From contig NZ_FNDB01000006.1 in NCBI RefSeq assembly GCF_900099915.1, positions 111,861 to 175,860 on the forward strand: a DNA stretch of 64,000 bases. The letters run 5' to 3'. A program made the position numbers and the translations under genes. The notes beneath the pieces are model-generated. The model was given only the letters and a program-made list of their open reading frames with translations, searched no databases and was not told the origin of the DNA. The DNA is from Flavobacterium omnivorum (GTDB lineage Bacteria; Bacteroidota; Bacteroidia; Flavobacteriales; Flavobacteriaceae). Positions 28,439 through 36,906 of the stretch are shown in pieces. Numbering within the stretch: position 1 is the stretch's first letter; the number at the start of each line of letters is the position of its first letter.

Positions 28439-29332
28439 GACAATCCATTGGTTACCGTTATTTGCTTGTGTTACAATCAGCAGGAATATATCTTGGAGAG
28501 TTTATTTTCAGTTATTAATCAAGATTATCCAAGAATAGAACTTATTATTGTTGATGATTGTAGTACCGATAATTCAAAAGCAGTAATCGAAAAATGGCGT
28601 TTTGATTTCCCGAAAATCCAATTTATTGCAAACGACACTAATTTAGGAAATACCAAATCTTTCAATAAAGCCTTGAAAAAAGCCAAAGGTGAATATATCA
28701 TTGACTTGGCGGCTGATGATGTTTTATTACATCATTGTGTTAGCTCACAAATAAATGCGTTTAAAAATACAGCTTATAAAAATATCGGAATTGTGTATGG
28801 AAATGTTGAATTAATTACTGAAAAAGGCATTTTTGACTCTAATTATTTCACTGTGGACCATTATAAAAAAGTAATAAATCCTCGAATTACGGGTAATATT
28901 TATGAATCCGTTCTTACTGGCGGAGATTGCATGTGTTCAGTTTCATCGATGGTTAAAAAAACAGTATTTAATTCTTTAAATGGATATGATGAGTCGCTGG
29001 CTTATGAAGATTTAGATTTTTGGATTCGCGCCTCTCGAGTATATGATTTCGATTTCATTGATGAAATTTTAATCCAAAAAAGAACGGTCGAGCATTCATT
29101 AGGATCCCATTTTTTTAAGAAAAATGATGCTAAAGCACTAAAAATAAACCACTCTACTTATTTAATTTTAAAAAAGGCATTTGCACTGAATAAAACAAAA
29201 AAAGAGAATAAAGCCCTTCTAAAACGCATTCATTTTGAATTGATTTTGGCCTTTAAAACGGCAAACTACATGCTTATAGTAAAATATATTTCTCTAAAAA
29301 TAAAGTTGAGATTGCAAGTGCTTTTTTCCTAG
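28433..29332 (+). CDS. Glycosyltransferase family 2 (divergent)
   Basis: 299 residues with GT-A motifs: VTVICLCYNQQEYILESLFS, VDDCSTDNS and DLAADDV. It is the only plus-strand gene in the middle of the island and ends one base before the convergent acyltransferase. Starts with ATG at 28433 with an A-rich upstream. Function as an inverting transferase in glycan assembly is inferred from family. Confidence 0.9.
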   Translation: MQDNPLVTVICLCYNQQEYILESLFSVINQDYPRIELIIVDDCSTDNSKAVIEKWRFDFPKIQFIANDTNLGNTKSFNKALKKAKGEYIIDLAADDVLLHHCVSSQINAFKNTAYKNIGIVYGNVELITEKGIFDSNYFTVDHYKKVINPRITGNIYESVLTGGDCMCSVSSMVKKTVFNSLNGYDESLAYEDLDFWIRASRVYDFDFIDEILIQKRTVEHSLGSHFFKKNDAKALKINHSTYLILKKAFALNKTKKENKALLKRIHFELILAFKTANYMLIVKYISLKIKLRLQVLFS

Positions 29333-29333
29333 T

Positions 29334-30089
29334 CTAGATTATCAAATAATCATCCAATGCTGCTTTTTCACCCTCCCAATCTCTGGAAATAGAATCTTTT
29401 ATGAATTTTGCAGGAATACCTCCAATTAAAATATTATATCCAAAAGAAATATAATCAGAGTTGCACAAGCTATTTGAAGCTATAGTACAAAAATCAGGCG
29501 TTTTAGTTCCTTTAAGTACCGTCACTCTGCTGGATGCGTAATTGTAATTCCCAATTGAAATAGGTGCTGTCATCTTACACTTTTTGCCAGTTTGAGTATT
29601 CACCATATGATGGAAATTTGTATCTATAATTTGAGATTCCGAACCAAAACGGGCATAATTTCCCAATACAACTCGTTCAATACAAATCAACTTTGCATTT
29701 GAAGCTAATGATGACATGTGACCAAATTCACAGTATCCATCTATTCCGATATACATAAAATAATCTTTACCAATTTGTACGTTTCCCCTAAAAACGATAG
29801 CACCTAAAATATTGATTTCGGCAATACCTTTGTGCAGCGTGTTCATTTCATACGGTTGTCCAAAACCGATCATTCCCTTTGTAATAGGCCCAATGATTTG
29901 GATTTTTCCAGTTATTGCAGTGAATTTTACGTTTCCATAAAAAAACACGGGAAGCTGTTTAGCAACACCAAAAGGAAATTTTTTAAAATTAAAATATAGC
30001 GTTTTTGTCCAATTTACAGAATAATAAAACTGTAGCTTTTGATAAATTGCTCTTGCTTTTCTATAATTATGTTGTACAATTTTAATCAT
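29334..30089 (-). CDS. Left-handed beta-helix acyltransferase-like protein
   Basis: 251 residues. From ~60 onward the hexapeptide-like pattern (ITGKIQIIGPITKG, INILGAIVFRGNVQIGKDYF, ISIGNYNYASSRVTVLKGTKTP, SFGYNILIGGIPAKFIKD) indicates a left-handed beta-helix as in CysE/WcaF acetyltransferases. The ~60-residue N-terminal region is unlike LbH proteins I recognise. It overlaps the flippase stop/start by 8 bp and so belongs to that operon. It could acetylate the amino sugar made by the FdtB-like enzyme or O-acetylate the glycan; which of these cannot be told. Confidence 0.8.
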   Translation of the reverse strand: MIKIVQHNYRKARAIYQKLQFYYSVNWTKTLYFNFKKFPFGVAKQLPVFFYGNVKFTAITGKIQIIGPITKGMIGFGQPYEMNTLHKGIAEINILGAIVFRGNVQIGKDYFMYIGIDGYCEFGHMSSLASNAKLICIERVVLGNYARFGSESQIIDTNFHHMVNTQTGKKCKMTAPISIGNYNYASSRVTVLKGTKTPDFCTIASNSLCNSDYISFGYNILIGGIPAKFIKDSISRDWEGEKAALDDYLII

Positions 30090-31569
30090 TTTTTTTCTTG
30101 ATTAAAGCATTGAAAAATTCTTTTAGCGCCATCTTTTTATTCATTTGAAATAAAACAAAAACGATAGAGAGCACTACCATCATTGCCATTGAAGAATATT
30201 TAAAAATTGGATTCGGAATGTATCGAAACAAAAAAGTGGCTAGACACATCAGGATGCAAATTAAATATATTTGGTAAAAACCACTCTCAAAAAAGAAATC
30301 ATATCTTTTTTTAGTAATTATTTTTAAACCAAAAAAATGAATCACATAATATACTAAAAAACTAAAACCCAGTCCTTCCAATCCATAAAAATAATAGCCT
30401 AAAACATTTAAAAGTAATGATAACGTATTGAAACCTATTGCTGTTTTAAGAAATATTTTTGAATCTCCTTTGGCGATCAAAATATATCCCATGGACCATG
30501 AGACTGAACGAAATAGCATTGCCAAAATTCCAAAACAAACCATCGGAATGATAATAGTAAATTCAGCTGTAAATACCACTTTGACGATAAGTGGTATCAA
30601 TGTTAAAAACAAAATTATTATAGGGGTAATAATCAATATAGAAAGAAACGATTGTTGCGAAACACTCGATCTAACTAAATCATTATGATCACAAATCGAA
30701 GCTAATCTCGGAAAATAATCAGTACTCATTACCGTGAAAATAATTCCAACATACGAATTCAACAACGTAAAACCTGCATTGTAAAATCCTACTTGTTCCA
30801 ATCCACCTTGTTTGCCTACATAAATTTGGATTAAATACGTAGTTAATAAAGTCAACAAGCCGCTAATTGTCAGCATAAATCCTAGCTTAATGATACGCTT
30901 TCCCTCTGTTATTAATTGGGGCTTTGCTACGTTCTTTCTTTCGATTATTACTTTTTTCGAATAGTATAAAGAAAATACTAAAGCCGATAAAGAAATTCCA
31001 ATTATCGTGGGAACAATTGCATCAATTCCATAGCAATAATACAACGGAACAGAGACTAGCAAACCACAAATATTTCCATATAAATTTGCTTTAGCTAAAA
31101 ATCTCATTTTTCGTAACCCTTGCAAAATCGCTAATTCTACCGTTGTCAATTGTTTAAATAGTAATACAATCGAAAGGAGCATAAAGGAATGCATTTGTTC
31201 TGTATTTCCAAAAGTAATCAGACTCAACCAATTTGATAAAAGCAACATTACTAAAGACCCTATGATTCCAGTTACTAATGCTACTTTTTTAACCACTGAA
31301 ACCGTAACCGAAACTGTATTTAAATCTTCATTCTTGTAATCTGCTGAAATATGCTTGACTGCACTTGTTTCGATTCCTAAACCGGAGAAACCACTAATGA
31401 TACCAATAGCAGAATTTAACAAAGCAATAATCCCCATTCCCGCTGGACCTATAAAAACAGCAATTAATTTGGTTCGGATTATAGAAATAAAAATCGTGAG
31501 AAACTGAACACCGCCAAAAAGCGAAGTCGTTTTTAAAATTTGATGATATGACGTTTTAGTATCAGACAT
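30082..31569 (-). CDS. Wzx-type polysaccharide flippase
   Basis: 495 residues with about 12-14 hydrophobic segments and no soluble domain, starting MSDTKTSYHQILKTTSLFGGVQFLTIF; the FGGVQF start and IGPAGMGIIALLN loop are typical of the polysaccharide-export (MOP) superfamily. It would move lipid-linked oligosaccharide across the inner membrane. The start is 3 bp from the aminotransferase stop. The presence of a flippase argues that the island makes a lipid-linked unit, such as O-antigen, via a Wzx route; no Wzy polymerase is recognisable here. Confidence 0.9.
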   Translation of the reverse strand: MSDTKTSYHQILKTTSLFGGVQFLTIFISIIRTKLIAVFIGPAGMGIIALLNSAIGIISGFSGLGIETSAVKHISADYKNEDLNTVSVTVSVVKKVALVTGIIGSLVMLLLSNWLSLITFGNTEQMHSFMLLSIVLLFKQLTTVELAILQGLRKMRFLAKANLYGNICGLLVSVPLYYCYGIDAIVPTIIGISLSALVFSLYYSKKVIIERKNVAKPQLITEGKRIIKLGFMLTISGLLTLLTTYLIQIYVGKQGGLEQVGFYNAGFTLLNSYVGIIFTVMSTDYFPRLASICDHNDLVRSSVSQQSFLSILIITPIIILFLTLIPLIVKVVFTAEFTIIIPMVCFGILAMLFRSVSWSMGYILIAKGDSKIFLKTAIGFNTLSLLLNVLGYYFYGLEGLGFSFLVYYVIHFFGLKIITKKRYDFFFESGFYQIYLICILMCLATFLFRYIPNPIFKYSSMAMMVVLSIVFVLFQMNKKMALKEFFNALIKKKND

Positions 31570-31572
31570 TCT

Positions 31573-32673
31573 TTAATATCGATTTAAAACAGCAACAATA
31601 TAAGTAATCTCATGGATCGTCAAAACTGGACTTATAGGCAAACTCAATACTTCATCATGAATTTTTTGCGTAATAGGAAAAGACAAATGATTCCAGTCAG
31701 ATAATGCTTTTTGATTATGCGGCGGAACTGGATAATGTATTACCGTTTGGACTCCATTTTTATCTAAATAGTCTTGTAAATCAAGTCTATTTTGGGTTCG
31801 AATGACGAACAAATGAAAAACATGATTATTTGACAAATCCCAAAATGGGAGCGTTATTTTCTCATTTTTAATTTCAGACAAATAGCGTTTGGCAATTGTT
31901 CTTCGCTTTTCATTTTCAGCATCTAAAAACGGTAATTTCACGTTCAAAAAAGCTGCTTGGATCTCGTCTAATCTTGAATTAATACCAATGTAGTCATTGT
32001 AATATTTGGTTTCCGAACCATAATTCCGAAGTGACCGAATGACTTTGGCTAATTCCAAATCACTTGTGGTAACCGCACCGCCATCACCTAATGCGCCTAA
32101 ATTTTTTCCCGGATAAAAACTGTATGCTACGCTTGATATTTGATCACTGATTACTGATTCTTGATTTCTGATTGCACCGTGAGCCTGAGCTGCATCTTCA
32201 ACAACCAATAAATTATTCACCATAGCAATTTCTTTTATCCTATCCATTTCTGCCAATTGCCCATAAAGATGAACCACCAGAATCGCTTTGGTTTTTGAAG
32301 TAATCTTTTGAGAAATTAAATCGGGGTTGATATTGTAAGTTTCTAACTTTGGCTCGACCAAAACAGGAATTAAATCTGCTTGTAAAATCGACAATATACT
32401 AGCAACATAAGTGTTCGCAGGCACAATAACCTCATCGCCTTTTTGCAATTTTCCCAACTGAATGTATCCTTTGAAAATCAAAAGTAAAGCATCAAAACCA
32501 TTTCCCACACCTACACAATATTTTGTTCCGCAATAGTTCGCAAAACTGGTTTCGAATTTATTGACTTCATTACCTAAAATATACCAACCATTATCTAAAA
32601 CCGATTTCAATTTTTCTTGAAAAGCAGCTTCATACGGATCATTTATCCTTTTTAAATCAAGAAATGGTATCAT
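31573..32673 (-). CDS. DegT/DnrJ/EryC1-family PLP aminotransferase (FdtB/QdtB-like)
   Basis: 366 residues, class V aspartate-aminotransferase fold. PLP-binding lysine is in [17 protein letters not shown]; also [22 protein letters not shown] and [14 protein letters not shown] are seen. It likely transaminates the 3-keto sugar made by the FdtA-like enzyme of the same island, giving a 3-amino-3,6-dideoxyhexose. Start overlaps the upstream acyltransferase stop by four bases (ATGA). A stretch of low-complexity DNA (32141-32174) forms the loop just before the PLP lysine. Confidence 0.93.
   Translation of the reverse strand: MIPFLDLKRINDPYEAAFQEKLKSVLDNGWYILGNEVNKFETSFANYCGTKYCVGVGNGFDALLLIFKGYIQLGKLQKGDEVIVPANTYVASILSILQADLIPVLVEPKLETYNINPDLISQKITSKTKAILVVHLYGQLAEMDRIKEIAMVNNLLVVEDAAQAHGAIRNQESVISDQISSVAYSFYPGKNLGALGDGGAVTTSDLELAKVIRSLRNYGSETKYYNDYIGINSRLDEIQAAFLNVKLPFLDAENEKRRTIAKRYLSEIKNEKITLPFWDLSNNHVFHLFVIRTQNRLDLQDYLDKNGVQTVIHYPVPPHNQKALSDWNHLSFPITQKIHDEVLSLPISPVLTIHEITYIVAVLNRY
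32141..32174. repeat. In-gene degenerate CTGATT/TGATTn tract
   Basis: Short units like CTGATT, TTGATTT and CACTGATTA follow one another in the aminotransferase gene, coding [12 protein letters not shown]. It has the look of the AATCAG-type simple repeats seen between flavobacterial genes, but kept in frame. Confidence 0.5.
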
Positions 32674-33620
32674 ATAAGATTCATTTTATAAAAATCCTGA
32701 CTGTAAACAGAGCATCCTAATTCTTCTTTTTGTTTCAAAAGTCCGGCATGATATCCTTTTTCGTTGTCCGCATTTACGATTCCCATATCAAAAAATAGTT
32801 TGCCTTCGCTCTTGTATTTCTTTATTAAATTAATAAATAAAAAATCCAACGCGCGCAACTCTTCCCCTTTTTTGGTGGTAGCTCCATATTGCGATTTGAC
32901 AACGGTTTCTGTTTCGAATACGGTGATACCTGCAATAATAACGTCCTCAAAATTTACTGAAAACTGTTTGATATTATTCGGAAATTTTTCCTTTAATTTA
33001 GTAATTTCTTGTAAAGTATGTACTGGCGTAGCATTGTATTTCTCCAATAATCTTGGCTCTAAAACCAATTCCCAAAATGATTCCAAATGCTGTTCTTCGA
33101 CCATTTCTAAATCGAGTTCTTCAATTTTCCTGAAATGCTTTAGCTTGCTTTTTGAAATTGTCAAAGGCATGGCTAAATTGATACCCAAATTCATTTCTTT
33201 TTTATCCAAAAACGCTCCTTTTTTAAGCATGAAAAATTCCATCTCAGCGTTACCTTTTGAAGAATAGAATAAAGGAATGGGTTTAAAAAAGAACGATTGC
33301 ACCTCATTTTCTTTAAAAAAGAACACAAGAGAATCCAAAATGTTTTCTACTTTTTCTCCATTCAATTTAGATGAATAAACCAATCCGCCATACGTTAAAC
33401 CTTGATGGGAATAAACAATGTCTCCAACTCTATTTGCCGGTAAAACAGCAATTAATTTTTCACCCTCAAAAACCATCAACGAAAAATCCTCGAATCGATC
33501 TTTGTGGTATTCCATAAAATCTCGGTGAAATAAAAAAGTAGCATTTTTGGCCTGACCAATAACGGCATTCCAATTTGCATAATCACTTTCCCGATATGGT
33601 TTGACTGAATAATTTTTCAC
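32670..33620 (-). CDS. FemAB/GNAT-like acyltransferase
   Basis: 316 residues with two related GNAT-like halves: [32 protein letters not shown] at the start and a C-terminal half with [27 protein letters not shown] and [18 protein letters not shown]. This arrangement is that of FemAB-type peptidyl/amino-acid or acyl transferases found beside FdtB-like genes in polysaccharide loci. First gene of the minus-strand operon 33620-29334. It may N-acylate the amino sugar; substrate is not shown by sequence. Confidence 0.78.
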   Translation of the reverse strand: MKNYSVKPYRESDYANWNAVIGQAKNATFLFHRDFMEYHKDRFEDFSLMVFEGEKLIAVLPANRVGDIVYSHQGLTYGGLVYSSKLNGEKVENILDSLVFFFKENEVQSFFFKPIPLFYSSKGNAEMEFFMLKKGAFLDKKEMNLGINLAMPLTISKSKLKHFRKIEELDLEMVEEQHLESFWELVLEPRLLEKYNATPVHTLQEITKLKEKFPNNIKQFSVNFEDVIIAGITVFETETVVKSQYGATTKKGEELRALDFLFINLIKKYKSEGKLFFDMGIVNADNEKGYHAGLLKQKEELGCSVYSQDFYKMNLI

Positions 33621-33655
33621 TGTTAAATTTTAGACTCCGTGAAAGTAATCAATTT

Positions 33656-34258
33656 TTATTTATGTTCTAAAGTAGGTAAATACCATTTGAATTTTACAGC
33701 CATTAATCGAACCGAAATGATAACTAGTGACGTCGTTAAATACAAAACATCATTATCTAAATTCAGTTTTCGAAGCAGGAAAAAGACAATTCCGCCCAAA
33801 ATACAAATCGTAGCATAAATTTCTCTTCTGAAAATAACCGGAATTTCAGTACACAAAATATCACGAATCACACCTCCAAAACAAGCCGTCAAGGTTCCTA
33901 AAGCAATACAAATAACAGGATGAAGACCAATGTTGATTCCTTTTTCAAGACCAATCAATGTAAAAACACCCAATCCAATAGTGTCAAATAAAAATAAAGA
34001 AGTACGCAATCTATCGAATTTTTTTCTAAATATAATAGCTAAAACAAAGCCAATTGCTATTACAAAAACATACTTTAAATCCAACATCCATCCCACAGGA
34101 GTCCGCCCAATCATGATGTCTCGGAGTGTTCCACCACCAACAGCAGTGACAAATGCGATGATAAATACCCCAAAAGGATCCAGCTTTTTGTTCATGGCCG
34201 TCAATGCGCCCGACATAGCTAAAGCCATCGTACCGATGATATCTAATAAGTGAAACAT
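33656..34258 (-). CDS. TRIC/UPF0126 family inner-membrane channel (YicG-like)
   Basis: 200 residues from the ATG at 34258 (MFHLLDIIGTMALAMSGALTAMNKK); a 25-codon upstream extension is hydrophilic and likely untranslated. Two homologous membrane repeats are seen, with GGGTLRD in the first and FGGVIRD in the second, and about seven membrane segments. Family members are trimeric monovalent cation channels; some are tied to glycine uptake, so the substrate is open. Stands apart from the glycan island by 36 bp. Confidence 0.88.
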   Translation of the reverse strand: MFHLLDIIGTMALAMSGALTAMNKKLDPFGVFIIAFVTAVGGGTLRDIMIGRTPVGWMLDLKYVFVIAIGFVLAIIFRKKFDRLRTSLFLFDTIGLGVFTLIGLEKGINIGLHPVICIALGTLTACFGGVIRDILCTEIPVIFRREIYATICILGGIVFFLLRKLNLDNDVLYLTTSLVIISVRLMAVKFKWYLPTLEHK

Positions 34259-34400
34259 TTGATTTGGGATTTTGATTTTCGAATTCGGACAAAAATAAAG
34301 AAATTCCTCGTGAAACAACCTTAAAACTCCCACAATATGACATTCTCTTGGTTTCCAACAAATATTCGAACCCTATTATAAAAACTGGATTTTGTCTATG

Positions 34401-34408
34401 TATCTTTG
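34401..34408 (+). promoter_or_regulatory. -7 promoter box upstream of the TrmH-like gene
   Basis: TATCTTTG matches TAnnTTTG 19 bp before the first candidate TTG start. No convincing -33 box was found. Confidence 0.4.
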
Positions 34409-34426
34409 TAGCTATTAATTAAATAG

Positions 34427-35221
34427 TTGAACGTCTTGAAACAAATCACTTCCATACAAAATCCATACATAAAATCTTTAGTACAATTGCAGGAAAAGGC
34501 AAAGGCACGCAAGCAATCCGGAAATTTCTTAATGGAAGGCAAACGTGAAATTGCAATAGCCGTTAAAGGGGGTTACGAAATAGAAACACTATTGTTTTTA
34601 CCTGAAATTTGTTCTGAGGCCGAAGCGCGTCAAATAGCTCCGACTCCAGCATTGATAGAAATCAATAAGGAAGTATATCAGAAGCTTGCTTATCGAGATA
34701 CTACCGAAGGTGTTTTGGCTGTTGCCAAAACCAAATCAATGCAATTATCTGATTTGAAATTATCTGAAAATCCTTTAATTCTAGTTGCCGAAGCGCCCGA
34801 AAAACCAGGAAATATTGGTGCACTACTTCGCACAGCCGACGCTGCTAATTTAGATGCCGTGATTATTGCCAATCCAAAAAGTGATCTATACAATCCAAAT
34901 ATTGTGCGTTCTAGCGTAGGTTGTTTATTTACCAATCAGATTGCCACTGGAACGACATCAGAAATTATTACTTTTTTGAAAGAGCGAAATATCAGTTTTT
35001 ATTGCGCCACTTTGCAAAATTCGACTACATATCATACACAGGATTATACCACCCCAACTGCATTAGTTGTTGGCACAGAAGCCACTGGATTAACGGAGGA
35101 ATGGCGTACGGCAGCAACTCAAAATATTATTATTCCAATGCAAGGTGAAATCGATTCGATGAATGTTTCGGTTGCAGCGGCTATTTTGATTTTTGAAGCC
35201 AAAAGACAAAGAGGGTTTTAG
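34427..35221 (+). CDS. TrmH/SpoU-family RNA 2'-O-methyltransferase
   Basis: 264 residues using a TTG start; a second TTG nine bases later (34436, MKQITSIQNPYIKS) is an equally good start and there is no ATG. N-terminal RNA-binding part (KARKQSGNFLMEGKREI), then the SPOUT knot with NIGALLRTADAANLDAVII, VVGTEATGLTEEW and IPMQGEIDSMNVSVAAAI, the three SpoU motifs. Acts on tRNA or rRNA; target base not predictable. Downstream AT-rich repeat-like DNA precedes the next gene. Confidence 0.9.
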   Translation: MNVLKQITSIQNPYIKSLVQLQEKAKARKQSGNFLMEGKREIAIAVKGGYEIETLLFLPEICSEAEARQIAPTPALIEINKEVYQKLAYRDTTEGVLAVAKTKSMQLSDLKLSENPLILVAEAPEKPGNIGALLRTADAANLDAVIIANPKSDLYNPNIVRSSVGCLFTNQIATGTTSEIITFLKERNISFYCATLQNSTTYHTQDYTTPTALVVGTEATGLTEEWRTAATQNIIIPMQGEIDSMNVSVAAAILIFEAKRQRGF

Positions 35222-35274
35222 ATTTTTGATTGCAGATTAACAATTTTTAATGGCAGATTTAAAAACAAAAAAAT

Positions 35275-36822
35275 ATGAAAAATAAATTATTAATTGCATT
35301 AGCATTAATTTCAACCACATTTTCTTTCGCACAAATTAGTCCGATTCAAGTGGATGAATTAGTTGATCGTACTTTAAAAACATTCAATGTTCCTGGAATT
35401 GCTGTGGCAATTGTGAAAGATGGAAAAATTATTCATGCGAAAGGATATGGTGTAAAATCAATCTTGACTAATGAAAAAGTGGATGCCAATACCCTTTTTG
35501 GAATTGCATCTAATAGCAAAGCGTTTACAAGTGCTGCCCTAGCCATGTTAGTAGACGAAGGAAAAGTAAAATGGGATGACAAAGTCATTAAATACCTTCC
35601 TAATTTTAAGATGTATAATGAATACGTAACGAATGAATTTACAATTCGGGATTTATTAACGCACCGCAGCGGATTAGGCCTTGGCGCGGGAGACTTGATG
35701 ATTTGGCCTGACGGAAGTGATTTTACAGCGACTGATATTATTCAAAATATACAGTATTTAAAACCCGTTTCCGCCTTTAGAACCCAATATGATTATGACA
35801 ACTTACTATACATTATTGCTGGAGAAGTAATACAAGTAGCAAGCGGCAAGAACTGGTGCGATTTTGTAGAAGAACGCATGATGAGACCATTGGAAATGAA
35901 TAATAGTGCCGCTTCATTTGTACGATTGAAAGATACCACCAATGTTATTGCACCGCATGTTCCCATCAACGGGGAACTAAAAGTAATTAAACGCTATAAA
36001 AACCAACTCTTTGATGCAGCAGCTGGCATTTACTCTAGTGTAAATGATTTGAGTAAATGGACCATTATGCAAATGAACAATGGAAAATATGGCGCTGATA
36101 ACAAGCAATTATTCTCTAAAAAAGAGCACGATGAGATGTGGCAATTGCAAACCATAATCCCTGCAGTGAATAAACCTCCTTACAATACGCATTTTAGCGG
36201 CTATGGCTTGGGCTGGTTCCTAAGTGATGTAAAAGGTTACAAACAAGTAACCCATACCGGTGGATTAGAGGGTATTGTTACTCAAGTAACGCTTTTACCA
36301 GAACTGAATTTAGGAATTATTGTTTTGACCAATCAGCAGTCTGGCGCTGCGTTCAGAGCAATTACCAATACTATAAAAGACAGTTATTTAGGCATTCAAT
36401 CCGAAGATCACGTGGCTAATTACAGTATAAGTCTAAAACAAAATGAAGCCTCATCAGACAAAATCACAGACGAAGTTTGGGCAGCTGTAGCTAAAAATAA
36501 AAAAGACAAAATCAAAATTGATTTTAAAAGCTTCATAGGAACCTACCAAGACAATTGGTTTGGCGAGGTGGTACTTTCAGAAAGAAAAGGAAAATTATTT
36601 TTTGCCTCCAAACGCTCTCCACAGCTTACTGGCGAAGTTTTTTTCTATAAGGATGCGAATTATGTAGTAAAATGGGATACTGCTTATTTCCATGCGGATG
36701 CTCATTTGTTTTTTGAATGTGATGCTACTGGAAAAGCAGTACGACTAACAATGAAACCCATTTCTGAATTAACTGACTTTAGCTATGATTTTCAGGATTT
36801 AGATTTTAGGAAAGTGCAATAA
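35275..36822 (+). CDS. Exported serine hydrolase (class C beta-lactamase/PBP-like)
   Basis: 515 residues with signal peptide ending FSFAQ at 20. The beta-lactamase fold has SxxK at S79-K82 (ASNSKAF), the YxN motif in YDYDN and HTG (THTGGLEG) in place of KTG. A C-terminal ~100-residue domain (FIGTYQDNWFGEVVLSE) is DUF3471-like. Such enzymes are usually peptidases or esterases on peptides, not true beta-lactamases, and the substrate is unknown. Alone on the plus strand. Confidence 0.9.
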   Translation: MKNKLLIALALISTTFSFAQISPIQVDELVDRTLKTFNVPGIAVAIVKDGKIIHAKGYGVKSILTNEKVDANTLFGIASNSKAFTSAALAMLVDEGKVKWDDKVIKYLPNFKMYNEYVTNEFTIRDLLTHRSGLGLGAGDLMIWPDGSDFTATDIIQNIQYLKPVSAFRTQYDYDNLLYIIAGEVIQVASGKNWCDFVEERMMRPLEMNNSAASFVRLKDTTNVIAPHVPINGELKVIKRYKNQLFDAAAGIYSSVNDLSKWTIMQMNNGKYGADNKQLFSKKEHDEMWQLQTIIPAVNKPPYNTHFSGYGLGWFLSDVKGYKQVTHTGGLEGIVTQVTLLPELNLGIIVLTNQQSGAAFRAITNTIKDSYLGIQSEDHVANYSISLKQNEASSDKITDEVWAAVAKNKKDKIKIDFKSFIGTYQDNWFGEVVLSERKGKLFFASKRSPQLTGEVFFYKDANYVVKWDTAYFHADAHLFFECDATGKAVRLTMKPISELTDFSYDFQDLDFRKVQ

Positions 36823-36906
36823 TCAAGTTGAATGTCACATTTGTTATTAGTACCACGAAACCCTTTTTTACTTGCATATATCCCAACTAATTTCTATTTT
36901 TAGAAA

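Noticed and set aside
34026..34361. 111-codon minus-strand frame over the TRIC gene
   Set aside because: It lies in another frame of a clearly coding region and its composition (aromatic and Cys-rich) is unlike a real protein.
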